The notes under the pieces are model-generated. The model was given only the letters and a program-made list of their open reading frames with translations, was not told the DNA's origin and ran no database searches. The translations under genes were made by a program, and so were the position numbers. From contig JAEYRF010000077.1 of NCBI GenBank assembly GCA_023409615.1, positions 1-15,378 of the forward strand: 15,378 bases of DNA. Reading direction: 5' to 3'. Position 1 is the first letter of the stretch. Each line of letters starts with the position of its first letter. The DNA comes from Bacillota bacterium (GTDB lineage: Bacteria; Bacillota; Clostridia; Acetivibrionales; DTU013). Positions 6,780-15,187 of this stretch are shown piece after piece.

Positions 6780-9700
6780 ATGACAACTGTAGAAATACAA
6801 AAACAAGCATATGCCGCACGCAAACTTCTAATTGAAGAAGTACGGAAAGAACTGCTTGGCCCCGGTTCAGAGTATTCGATACCGGACGATGCACACGAAA
6901 TCATAACCGATTTTCCGGAAGTGCGCTATTCGGTTGGCATTTTATTTCCTCAAAGAGAAAAATACATGGCCGACAACGACGATACTGCAAGGCCAAGTGA
7001 AAATAATGCTGAGAATAATATCGAGGAAGACGATGAGGCTTCTGTTACTGAGGATTCTCAAAACAATAAGCAAGAAGCCGTTAACATACCGGAAGAAGAA
7101 TCGCTGGACGAAGAGATAAACTTATCTTCGCAAAATATGCCTTCATCTATGGGGTTTACATTTTTTGTTCAGGGAAACAGCGAGCATATCACTGCTAATG
7201 TTCAATTCGGTACATATAGAAAAGCTAAGTTGGCCGATTGCGCAGTGCCTTTTAAGCTCGCCGAAAACGGCTACGAATTACCGACCCAATTTCAACCGTA
7301 TGCCGAGATAGATCGGAAAAATTCATTATTGAAGTTGGTTCAACCATTACAAAAAAAGTATATATATCAAGCTTTTAATACCGATGAAAACCTTACGGAA
7401 GGAGCGGCGTTAAAAGAGCCATTAATCACTTTATGTAATCAGTTGGGGAGAAACGGCTTTGTACGAGTGCCCCATAAGGTCACTATTGATATAGATTTTT
7501 CTGCCGCCGACTATGTCGATCAAAACAAGAACTTAGACGATACATCTGTCAAAGTTACAGCATTGAGGAAACGTATCTCATCGGACATTTCTTCCATCAC
7601 CATTATGATGGTTAACGATGCGGTTGGGCGCTACAACGGGATGAACTCAATTTTTCAACCGTCAATCCAAATAGACGTTTCTGAAGATACACCATATCGC
7701 TTTTGTGAATATACCGGGCTTAATAAGGTCTACAACGAAGATGAAGAAGAATTGTCTTTAGCTCTTTTGTATCGCAACAAAAAGGTATACGGTACAGGGC
7801 ACGGAACATCAGTTTACTGGGACATCGACCGAAACGGCTTGGGCTATATTGTCAATGATTTTTTTCCACAAATTGAAGTGCCGCAAATGGATTTTGGTAT
7901 TGCAGACTCCAATGTTAATAACGGATGCCTCTCGATGAAATTTCTGTCCGACTTAGACCCTACTCCAATATCCGATAAAATAAGCGCCATAAAAACACTT
8001 ATTGATTCTTACTCGTCTTGGATTGATGATTTACAGATGATGAGCGAAGACGAAAGCAAAGTAGCGATACAGTTTCAATCAAAAGCTAAAGAGCATATTG
8101 CCATCTGTAAAGAGGCATGTGAGCGCATGAACTCCGGATTAGCCCTCTTGGGGGGAAATCCAATTATTACACAAGCTTTTATGCTGGCTAACCGGGCAAT
8201 GTTCATGCAGCGCATTCATCTAAAACTTCAAGAGACGGATAAATACCCCGGCGACCTTGAACTCCAAGAATATATAAAGACTTTGGATTACTATAAAGAG
8301 GACGATAATTATTCTTGGCGCCCATTCCAGCTTGCTTTTTTACTTATGAGTCTCCAATCAATAGTAAACCCCGACTGTAAAGAACGCGATATTGTTGACT
8401 TGATCTGGTTTCCGACTGGCGGCGGCAAGACCGAAGCATACTTGGGATTGACTGCTTTTACTATTTTCTTTAGAAAGCTTTCATTCCCTGAGAATGCCGG
8501 AGGAACTACAGTCATCATGCGATATACGTTGCGTCTTTTGGCAGCTCAACAATTTGTCCGTGCCGCAACGCTTATATGTGCATGTGAAGCCATTCGAAAA
8601 GATTCATCATCCAAAAAGAAATATCCGGCTTATTCCTTGGGCAATGAAGTCATATCTATAGGTTTATGGATTGGTGGAGACCATACTCCAAATAAAAATG
8701 TCGGTTCATATGAGTCCTATGGTGCAAAAGAACATTTGGAAAAGCTTAGAGATGCTAAGGACACATCGCAAATTCGATACGCGAAAGATCGGAATAATAA
8801 ATTTCAGATATTGAAGTGTCCTTGGTGTGGAACAAAAATGGTCAAAGATACAAATGCCGAGGGAAAAGTCGTAGGCGAATGGGGCTATCGTCTTAAAGAT
8901 AACAAGCACTTCTACCTTTGCTGCCCACAAGCAGATTGTGATTATAATTTCAAATTGCCGATTCAAATTGTCGATGAAGAGTTATATGATAATCCTCCAA
9001 CGCTACTATTTGGTACGGTAGATAAATTTGCCATGTTGCCTTGGAAAAACGATGTCGGCGCATTTTTTGCGACCAGCTCTGCTAATCGCACCCCTGAGTT
9101 GATTATTCAGGATGAATTACATTTGATATCCGGCCCGCTGGGCACTATGGTGGGGCTATACGAAACTGTTGTAGATGCGTTGTGTTCCGCCAAAGGGGTC
9201 AAACCCAAAATAATTGCATCCACGGCTACCATACGCAGAGCGAAGGAACAGTGCTCCGTATTGTATAATCGTCAAGTAAGTCAATTCCCGCCGTCCGGCT
9301 TAAATGCGGATGATTCATACTTTGCCCGTGAAGCAATGCTTTCTGCTGAAGGGCAAAAATTTGGCCGCCTATATGTCGGCGTAATGCCTTCCGGAAAGAC
9401 GAAGGCAATGCTGGAAATACGTGCGATTGCCGCGCTCTTGCAGCGTGTGGATATGATGCGGCTTCCGGATGAAATAAAGGATAAATTCTGGACTTTGGCA
9501 ATTTATTTTAATAGCCTTAGAGATTTAGGAAAATGCCGCACAATGATTGATGATGACGTAAAAGATTTTATTAAGAGAACGGCTTATCGCTTCGGCGTTG
9601 GACGTGGACGAACCATTGGTGAAGCCTCGGAATTGACAAGCAGAATTTCAACATCAGAACTCAACGAAACTCTCGAAAAGTTGGAGCGGCTTGAGTATTC

Positions 9701-10436
9701 ACAAGATAATATATCCAATCGCAAATGGGCAATTAATACATTGCTTGCCACCAACATGATTTCTGTCGGTGTAGATGTCGCGCGGCTAAATACCATGCTC
9801 ATTGTTGGGCAACCCAAATTGACCAGTGAATATATACAGGCATCCAGCAGAATTGGACGCTCATACCCCGGTGCAGCCATCGTATTGTATGACGGGACAA
9901 AAAGCAGAGATCGCTCACACTATGAGCAATTCAAAGCTTACCATGAGTCCTTCTATCGTTTTGTTGAACCTACCGGGGCAACACCTTTTTCGAAGCCTGC
10001 GCGTGACCGAGCTTTGCATGCAGTCATTATATCTATGATAAGACATTTATACGGGCTTCCGCTCGATCAGGACGCGGTACAATTTGATCCGGAATATTTG
10101 CAAAGTGAATTGGAGCAAATGCGCAAGTATATCCTTGATAGAGTAAACGAAATCAACGCTCGCACTTGGGGTGATCTTGAAGATGATACAAGTGAGATTG
10201 AAAAGCGCATTAATGAAGTCATGACGGAATGGCATGAACGTGTTAAAATTGCAGGTGGGCAAAACTTTTTCTATGGTGACCGATTTATGATGAAAGCTCC
10301 GAGTGCCGGCCAAAAAAGACTACTAAAGGTCTTTGGAACATCAGCGGGCGATCCGGCGTATGAAACCATGACCTCCATGCGGAATGTTGATCAAAGCATT
10401 GCAGCGAATATCTTGGTCTGGGAGGATGAAATATGA
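6780..10436 (+). CDS. drmA: DISARM helicase DrmA
   Basis: 1218 residues from ATG 6780 after GAGGAGG (6765-6771). This is the core DISARM superfamily 2 helicase that works with DrmB on incoming foreign DNA in the cytoplasm. Motifs seen in order: an acidic Asp/Glu-rich low-complexity stretch at about 63-115; Walker A FPTGGGKT (544-551); a zinc-ribbon-like insertion with CPWC at 680-683 and CC-x4-C at 714-720; DELH (778-781) as the DExH box; STAT at 814-817; and in the second lobe ATNMISVGVD (990-999) and QASSRIGRS (1020-1028), with both arginines of motif VI. Every helicase motif is intact. The stop overlaps the drmB start by four bases (ATGA, 10433-10436), indicating translational coupling. 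Length is in the expected range for DrmA. High confidence for the helicase, slightly lower for the system name. Confidence 0.88.
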   Translation: MTTVEIQKQAYAARKLLIEEVRKELLGPGSEYSIPDDAHEIITDFPEVRYSVGILFPQREKYMADNDDTARPSENNAENNIEEDDEASVTEDSQNNKQEAVNIPEEESLDEEINLSSQNMPSSMGFTFFVQGNSEHITANVQFGTYRKAKLADCAVPFKLAENGYELPTQFQPYAEIDRKNSLLKLVQPLQKKYIYQAFNTDENLTEGAALKEPLITLCNQLGRNGFVRVPHKVTIDIDFSAADYVDQNKNLDDTSVKVTALRKRISSDISSITIMMVNDAVGRYNGMNSIFQPSIQIDVSEDTPYRFCEYTGLNKVYNEDEEELSLALLYRNKKVYGTGHGTSVYWDIDRNGLGYIVNDFFPQIEVPQMDFGIADSNVNNGCLSMKFLSDLDPTPISDKISAIKTLIDSYSSWIDDLQMMSEDESKVAIQFQSKAKEHIAICKEACERMNSGLALLGGNPIITQAFMLANRAMFMQRIHLKLQETDKYPGDLELQEYIKTLDYYKEDDNYSWRPFQLAFLLMSLQSIVNPDCKERDIVDLIWFPTGGGKTEAYLGLTAFTIFFRKLSFPENAGGTTVIMRYTLRLLAAQQFVRAATLICACEAIRKDSSSKKKYPAYSLGNEVISIGLWIGGDHTPNKNVGSYESYGAKEHLEKLRDAKDTSQIRYAKDRNNKFQILKCPWCGTKMVKDTNAEGKVVGEWGYRLKDNKHFYLCCPQADCDYNFKLPIQIVDEELYDNPPTLLFGTVDKFAMLPWKNDVGAFFATSSANRTPELIIQDELHLISGPLGTMVGLYETVVDALCSAKGVKPKIIASTATIRRAKEQCSVLYNRQVSQFPPSGLNADDSYFAREAMLSAEGQKFGRLYVGVMPSGKTKAMLEIRAIAALLQRVDMMRLPDEIKDKFWTLAIYFNSLRDLGKCRTMIDDDVKDFIKRTAYRFGVGRGRTIGEASELTSRISTSELNETLEKLERLEYSQDNISNRKWAINTLLATNMISVGVDVARLNTMLIVGQPKLTSEYIQASSRIGRSYPGAAIVLYDGTKSRDRSHYEQFKAYHESFYRFVEPTGATPFSKPARDRALHAVIISMIRHLYGLPLDQDAVQFDPEYLQSELEQMRKYILDRVNEINARTWGDLEDDTSEIEKRINEVMTEWHERVKIAGGQNFFYGDRFMMKAPSAGQKRLLKVFGTSAGDPAYETMTSMRNVDQSIAANILVWEDEI

Positions 10437-12385
10437 ATAGCTCGCTTTCTCCTAAAGACAGGATTGTTTTCTCAAATCCATCGGAAAGAATAAAGTATAA
10501 TGTCCGTAGTTCACAGGCCATTTTACAATATGGCGTCGGAGCTATGGTCGATTTTCCAGACCAAACATTAATGATGGCAGCTCCTGAATACTGGGTCGAT
10601 AAAGTCATAAGAATTTATGACGAACGCTTACAACGCGCACTTGGCGTTAAATATTTCGGTATGCCCGGCGGAAGCGATGAACCGCAATTTAGAGAGGGAA
10701 TTTCCTATACTCGCTTCCCCCGGTGGCATTTTTGTCCTAAATGCCGCCGCTTTCAGCCCATTAAGGACTGGTTCAAAGAATATAAACGAAAAGCTTCCAG
10801 TAAGCAGCTAGAGCATGATCCGTACATGAAAACGCCTCGTTGCCCCGAATGCAAACAAGACCTTGTGGCTGCACGTATCATTATTGCATGCGAACAGGGT
10901 CATATAGACGACTTCCCTTGGGTAGCGTGGGCACATCGCAGAAATATTGGCGGCCCCAAAGAAATCTGTGATAATCCGCATCTTACATTCAGTACCGGAA
11001 CTACAGCAACTGCCGGTTTGGAAGGTATCAGCATTAAGTGTACGTCCTGTAACGCAAAAGCGACGCTCTATGATGCTTTCGATCCGAATATTTTTAGTCA
11101 CTTAGACGAGCAGGACGGCACCAGTAACTTTTTATGCAGTGGGAATGAACCGTGGAAGCATCATTCGGTTATGTGTGGTACATACCCTCGCGCCATGCAA
11201 AGGGGTGCTTCATCAGTTTATTTCCCTAAGACTGTAAGTTCGTTAGTAATCCCACCCTACTCCGATCATCTGAACAGCGCTATTGAAAAAAGCGCTGCTT
11301 ATTCAGATTGCTTAACTAAAATTGAAGGGTATAAGGAAGAGGGCTGTACCGAAGAAGATATCAACGAACGCATATCGCGCTTGCTGGATATATGGGCAAA
11401 AAATATCGCACATCAAATATTATCTACTGTTGAAATTGTCAAACCAATTTTAGAACGAAAGTTATTGCAACAGGCTGATGATACCAATTCTGATTACCAA
11501 ACAGACAGCGTCAGATATCGTGCAGAAGAATTTGATGCGCTTACCGGCATTGTAGCAAGACCTAGTTTAGATATAGACGATTTTGTACGAGAAAGTATGG
11601 ACATTGAAAAATATCATATTCCGGAGCTAAAAAGCGTGTCTCTTATCCATAAAATAAGAGAAGTTCGCGCATTGACAGGCTTCACACGTATAAATCCTCC
11701 TGGCTCATCAGATACAGGAAAGGACACTCCCGGATTTGTGTCGGTTAAAGAACCGGAAACTCCTTGGTACCCGGCCTATGAAGTACGCGGTGAAGGTATC
11801 TTCTTAGAATTTGATAGGAAGGCTCTTGATAATTGGACAAATTCTCAGCCAATTATCCAAACGCGAGCCGGCGAGATGAGCGGAAATTATTCGGTTACGG
11901 CTATAGGGGAAATGATACCGAGAGAGATTACACCTCAGTTTGTTTTTTTACATACCTTGGCTCATCTTTTAATTCGCCAGCTAAGCTTTGAGTGTGGTTA
12001 TACGGTTGCATCTCTACGTGAGCGTATTTATTGCGCGTCGGAAGCAGATGGTAAAGAAATGGCCGGTATCTTCATTTATACCGCATCCGGGGATTCGGAA
12101 GGAACCTTGGGTGGACTGGTTCGCCAAGGGAGGCCGGATGCGTTGCCGCAGGCGTTTAGGAAGGCTGTTGATGCGAGCAGAATATGCTCAAACGACCCTG
12201 TTTGTATTTGCACCGAACAGGGTCAAGGTCGTGATGCCCTGAATCTGGCAGCATGCCATGCTTGCGCCCTCTTACCGGAAACAAGCTGCGAAGAATTTAA
12301 TGTCTTCCTAGATCGCGGTATGATTATCGGCACTTTTGAACATGCGGACATTGGGTTTTATAGTCGATGGATTTCTAACAAATGA
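10433..12385 (+). CDS. drmB: DISARM protein DrmB, DUF1998 family
   Basis: 650 residues, coupled to drmA by the 4-base ATGA overlap. The protein has cysteine pairs typical of zinc binding: CPKC (101-104), CPEC (137-140) and CTSC (203-206). The C-terminal DUF1998 signature is clear: FLHTLAHLLIRQLSFECGY (505-523), ASLRERIY (526-533), GDSEGTLGGLV (553-563), then a cysteine cluster (C585, C591, C593, C608, C611) and ETSCEEFNVFLDRG (616-629). In DISARM, DrmB forms a complex with the helicase DrmA and is needed for defence. The region 260-280 (SVYFPKTVSSLVIPPYSD) is also typical of this family. The methyltransferase gene begins 13 bp after its stop, continuing the operon. No truncation is seen. Confidence 0.88.
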   Translation: MNSSLSPKDRIVFSNPSERIKYNVRSSQAILQYGVGAMVDFPDQTLMMAAPEYWVDKVIRIYDERLQRALGVKYFGMPGGSDEPQFREGISYTRFPRWHFCPKCRRFQPIKDWFKEYKRKASSKQLEHDPYMKTPRCPECKQDLVAARIIIACEQGHIDDFPWVAWAHRRNIGGPKEICDNPHLTFSTGTTATAGLEGISIKCTSCNAKATLYDAFDPNIFSHLDEQDGTSNFLCSGNEPWKHHSVMCGTYPRAMQRGASSVYFPKTVSSLVIPPYSDHLNSAIEKSAAYSDCLTKIEGYKEEGCTEEDINERISRLLDIWAKNIAHQILSTVEIVKPILERKLLQQADDTNSDYQTDSVRYRAEEFDALTGIVARPSLDIDDFVRESMDIEKYHIPELKSVSLIHKIREVRALTGFTRINPPGSSDTGKDTPGFVSVKEPETPWYPAYEVRGEGIFLEFDRKALDNWTNSQPIIQTRAGEMSGNYSVTAIGEMIPREITPQFVFLHTLAHLLIRQLSFECGYTVASLRERIYCASEADGKEMAGIFIYTASGDSEGTLGGLVRQGRPDALPQAFRKAVDASRICSNDPVCICTEQGQGRDALNLAACHACALLPETSCEEFNVFLDRGMIIGTFEHADIGFYSRWISNK

Positions 12386-12398
12386 CGGGTGATAGATA

Positions 12399-13844
12399 AT
12401 GCGGGAGTATACGGCTGTTGATTTGTTTTGTGGCTGTGGTGGAATGACGGAAGGATTACGCCAGGCAGGATTTGATGTAATTGCAGGGATTGAGTTAGAT
12501 GATAACGCTGCATCTGCCTATAGAATGAATCATAAAGAAAATACTATTCTATTTCATAAAAATATCCTCGATGTTCGCACACAGGATATTGCTGAGCTGC
12601 TGAAAGGTGAGCCTCTGTACCTATTAGCGGCTTGTCCGCCGTGTCAAGGTTTTTCATCAATGCGGAGGAAAAATAAAAAAGGCGCAGTCAACGATCCTCG
12701 CAATAAATTGATTCACGAGTTTTATCGATTTGCAGATGAGTTACGACCAGTTACTATTATGCTCGAAAATGTTCCTGCACTTTCGGAGTATGACGACTTT
12801 AAGGAAGTAGTCAGCAAGTTGGAGCAGATAGGCTATGCAATAGATTACAAAGTTGTTAATGTTGCTAGATATAGTGTGCCCCAACGTAGAAAACGCTTAG
12901 TATTGTTAGGGTCATTGGTTGGTGTTATCCGAATTAAAGAAGGTAGCGATAATGGCGTTACTGTAAGAACAACCATTCAAGATTTAGAAAGCCCGGATGT
13001 TACAAACGACCCTATTCATAAAATCTTTCCGACACATACGCCCAAGATACAACGGCAGATCGAGCTTACGCCTCACGATGGAGGAAGCAGGAGTGATCTA
13101 CCGGATGAGTATATTTTGGACTGCCATAAAAAGGCTGGCATTGGATTCAAGGATGTATATGGACGTTTGCGATGGGATGCCGTTTCATCCACAATAACGG
13201 GAGGATGCCTAAATCCCTCAAAAGGGCGCTTTCTGCATCCGCAAGAGGACAGAACCATAACTGCGCGAGAAGCGGCTATGTTGCAAACATTTCCTAAAGA
13301 TTATAAATTCCCAACCGATATTCCACGCGGCGCACTTGCTTTAATGATAGGAAACGCCTTGCCTCCTGAGTTTTGCAAACAACAGGCTCAATGTGTGCGA
13401 GAACATTTGGATGTGATATTTATGCCTGATATTTTTGATGAAGAAAAACGTTCACAAATAATGCGCTCGGTAAAAAACAAAGGAACAAAGCAAGAGCTTC
13501 TCGTTCGAGACCTGTTGTGCAAACTCGGTTTTAACCGCTATAGGCTATCTACCTCACAGTTAGAGTGTTCGCCGGATATCGTTTATCCTGGACAAAAAAA
13601 AGCAATTTTTATCAACGGGTGCTTTTGGCATGGTCATGACTGCTCACGAGGCAAGTTACCTGCAAGTAATGCGGAGTTTTGGGAACACAAGATTGCGAAA
13701 AATAAAGAGCGAGATAAAAAAGACTATTTAGAGCTTCGTGCTAAAGGCTGGGCTTGCTTAGTCATTTGGCAATGCGAGATTAAAAAGAAGAATATGATGA
13801 TTCTCGAAGAGAAAATTCTATCTTTTATGAAGGAAATGCATTGA
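12399..13844 (+). CDS. drmMII: DISARM-type cytosine-5 DNA methyltransferase fused to Vsr endonuclease
   Basis: 481 residues from ATG 12399, preceded by a modest GGGTGAT site. Residues 1-340 form a complete C5 methyltransferase: motif I DLFCGCGGMTEGL (8-20), catalytic motif IV CPPCQG with C82, motif VI ENV (123-125), motif VIII QRRKR (162-166) and motif X GNALPPEF (318-325). Residues from about 342 are a whole Vsr-type T:G mismatch endonuclease. It has EEKRSQIMRSVK at the start, SPDIVYP with D393 in the place of E. coli Vsr D51, GCFWHGHDC with C408, H411, H413 and C415, EFWEHKIAKNKERD, and C459. The four zinc ligands of E. coli Vsr (C66, H71, C73, C117) are all matched; its T63 and H64 are replaced by I405 and N406. 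One continuous frame joins the two parts, with no stop or shift. The enzyme should mark host DNA as self; CCWGG specificity is inferred from known DISARM and Vsr biology. Confidence 0.88.
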   Translation: MREYTAVDLFCGCGGMTEGLRQAGFDVIAGIELDDNAASAYRMNHKENTILFHKNILDVRTQDIAELLKGEPLYLLAACPPCQGFSSMRRKNKKGAVNDPRNKLIHEFYRFADELRPVTIMLENVPALSEYDDFKEVVSKLEQIGYAIDYKVVNVARYSVPQRRKRLVLLGSLVGVIRIKEGSDNGVTVRTTIQDLESPDVTNDPIHKIFPTHTPKIQRQIELTPHDGGSRSDLPDEYILDCHKKAGIGFKDVYGRLRWDAVSSTITGGCLNPSKGRFLHPQEDRTITAREAAMLQTFPKDYKFPTDIPRGALALMIGNALPPEFCKQQAQCVREHLDVIFMPDIFDEEKRSQIMRSVKNKGTKQELLVRDLLCKLGFNRYRLSTSQLECSPDIVYPGQKKAIFINGCFWHGHDCSRGKLPASNAEFWEHKIAKNKERDKKDYLELRAKGWACLVIWQCEIKKKNMMILEEKILSFMKEMH

Positions 13845-13863
13845 GAAAAAGGGGGCGTACACA

Positions 13864-13994
13864 ATCATATTTAATCAGAAATCTGAGAGTAGAGCGGAAA
13901 TTAACGACCTACTGGGCGGCGACATTGTAAAGGGCAACGTACCCGCAGCCCGATCATAACAATACTATTAGAAGAGTATTTGTTTTTTAGTTGA
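13864..13994 (+). pseudogene. Decayed 5' fragment of a possible ScoMcrA-like/HNH restriction nuclease gene
   Basis: After the methyltransferase stop, a purine-rich site (AAAAAGGGGG, 13846-13855) precedes a short frame without a normal start (ATC 13864 or ATA 13867). It reads FNQKSESRAEINDLLGGDI then VKGNVPAARS and stops at TAA 13957-13959. The pattern 'RaeIn-LGGd---G-vP' resembles the N-terminal DNA-binding domain of HNH nucleases of the ScoMcrA-like type, where it is usually followed by an ILLF-like strand. Shifting by one base at about 13952 gives IITILLEEYLFFS, which fits such a strand and suggests a frameshift. The rest of the gene is absent: the sequence passes into repeat locus C. Assignment is by memory of the family pattern and is tentative. 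Confidence 0.4.
13959..13988 (+). terminator. Weak terminator-like hairpin after the DISARM operon
   Basis: AATACT (13961-13966) pairs with AGTATT (13975-13980) across an 8-base loop, and ACA/TGT extends the stem with a bulge. A run of six T (13983-13988) follows after TG. The stem is AT-rich and therefore weak, but it sits where an operon end is expected. Confidence 0.4.
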
Positions 13995-14000
13995 ATAAAA

Positions 14001-14057
14001 GTTCAGCTTCGCATTATGTTTAACCCAAGTGGTTATCCGGACTTCCCATTATGTTTA
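14001..14057. repeat. Repeat locus C, two tandem forward units
   Basis: CTTCGCATTATGTTTAACC (14007-14025) and GGACTTCCCATTATGTTTA (14039-14057) are about 35 bp apart, joined by CAAGTGGTTATCC, which parallels CAAACGGTTATGC in locus B. The 115-bp core and inverted unit of loci A and B are missing here. The remainder of the gap (14058-14184) shows no gene or further repeat; a TTGTAG/TATAAC pair with 17-bp spacing (14139 and 14162) is a marginal promoter candidate for the next gene. Confidence 0.75.
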
Positions 14058-14184
14058 TCCTGAGACTCATCAATGACTCGCTTTGAATTAAACCATTGCG
14101 CGAATTCATTCGTGGCAGATCAAACATCCCTTGAGCCTTTGTAGACTGGCGACGACAGGCTTATAACTATCACAAAGGGGTATT

Positions 14185-15033
14185 ATGATGGATAAAAGAT
14201 TCTCACTGGTGATTGTGATTCCTATGATGTGTGTATTGCTATGCGCCTGCGCTGCTCCATCTGTTATTGAGCTTGATATCAATCAAGGTATTTTTGATCT
14301 ATCTTCGTGTTTGCCCGGATATGTGTCAAACGGTGGGTGCAATTATTTTACCTACCGATTGAATGACATTCGTTTATCGCTTAGTGTGTATGACAATACT
14401 GCTGCTATTGCAGAAATCTATCCGGGGGCCTTAGCATCTTTTGAAGCGCGAACTGAAAATGGAATGGATTACTATTTTAGAAGCTATGCGGTCTGCTGGG
14501 ATGGTATAGACGAAGAAACGGGCGAACCAACAGGCGGTGAAATTACAACAACTGAAATAATATTTTATATCGATGAATACATCGTTGTCCTTTCTGGCAG
14601 CACAGACAATGATGATGTATCAGCTGTCACACTTACACTCGCCATGGATTTATTGAGCGAAGCCCCGATAGAAGACCTTGAGCAAGTTGGTGGTGGCCTA
14701 TCCACGAGGTATTATAACGGCATTCTGGAATGTAATATTTCATTAATCGCAGAAGACGATCCTGAGTATCAGCGCATATTCGATACGGAAGGAACCGTTA
14801 TCCAAGAAGAAGGTAACATACGTTATCTAGCAAGTATTCGCGAGCGTTCACCTGATGATCCAAATCGAAACCTTATTGTGTGCGACACAGATAAGGGTGC
14901 ATTGCTGGTTTCTTGCGGTGTTCCATATTCCAAACGCAACAATGTTTCTTCTAAAGAGTTGGACTTTATAAATTTTTCGCTTGCAAAAAACATTGCCGAA
15001 AGTTTAGGGGTTGTTATTAACAGCCTCGGGTAA
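14185..15033 (+). CDS. Lipoprotein of unknown function
   Basis: 282 residues. AAAGGGG (14174-14180) precedes two tandem ATG codons at 14185 and 14188; the second has the better spacing (7 bases). The N terminus is a lipoprotein signal peptide: a basic MDKRF, a hydrophobic stretch (SLVIVIPMMCVLL), then the lipobox LCAC with Cys at about residue 22, so the mature protein should be anchored on the outer face of the membrane. The mature part is acidic, rich in beta-type segments, with repeated Asp/Glu and Tyr (YYFRSYAVCWDGID, EIIFYIDEYIVVLSG) and no catalytic motif I recognise. It lies between repeat loci C and D and shows no evident link to the DISARM genes. It may be an independent cargo or part of the resident chromosome with the BlaI gene. 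Confidence 0.75.
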   Translation: MMDKRFSLVIVIPMMCVLLCACAAPSVIELDINQGIFDLSSCLPGYVSNGGCNYFTYRLNDIRLSLSVYDNTAAIAEIYPGALASFEARTENGMDYYFRSYAVCWDGIDEETGEPTGGEITTTEIIFYIDEYIVVLSGSTDNDDVSAVTLTLAMDLLSEAPIEDLEQVGGGLSTRYYNGILECNISLIAEDDPEYQRIFDTEGTVIQEEGNIRYLASIRERSPDDPNRNLIVCDTDKGALLVSCGVPYSKRNNVSSKELDFINFSLAKNIAESLGVVINSLG

Positions 15034-15039
15034 ATAGAG

Positions 15040-15090
15040 CTTATAATCGAGATGATTTTTCATGAGTTTTTGGTAGCTACAGATTATAAG
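15040..15090. promoter_or_regulatory. Long-spaced inverted repeat between lipoprotein and blaI-type genes
   Basis: CTTATAATC (15040-15048) and GATTATAAG (15082-15090) form a perfect 9-bp inverted pair 33 bases apart, starting 6 bases after the lipoprotein stop. An 8-bp palindrome GTAGCTAC (15073-15080) lies between the arms. It could fold as a loose hairpin in mRNA or be a paired operator. There is no T-run right after it, so terminator function is doubtful. Confidence 0.35.
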
Positions 15091-15117
15091 AATTCCTAGC
15101 ATATTCTCTAAATTGAT

Positions 15118-15165
15118 GAGCTTCCCATTATGTTTAAAACTGAGGGTCGATCCTTGCCCCAACCG
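15118..15165. repeat. Repeat locus D, single forward unit
   Basis: GAGCTTCCCATTATGTTTA (15118-15136) is followed by AAACTGAGGGTCGATCCTTGCCCC, which aligns with the start of the middle section of locus B (GGGGTTCGGTCCTTATCCC) and A. The remainder of the core is absent. The copy ends about 20 bases before the ribosome binding site of the BlaI-type gene, so it lies in or near its promoter or leader. Confidence 0.7.
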
Positions 15166-15187
15166 TATATCTTTTCGGGAGGTACAT

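Noticed and set aside
8817..8939. Separate small zinc-finger gene inside drmA
   Set aside because: The CPWC and CC-x4-C cysteines are in frame with drmA between the two helicase lobes, so they form an insertion domain.
10285..10608. 107-residue minus-strand frame across the drmA-drmB junction
   Set aside because: Antisense to two strongly supported coupled genes; composition does not look like a real protein.
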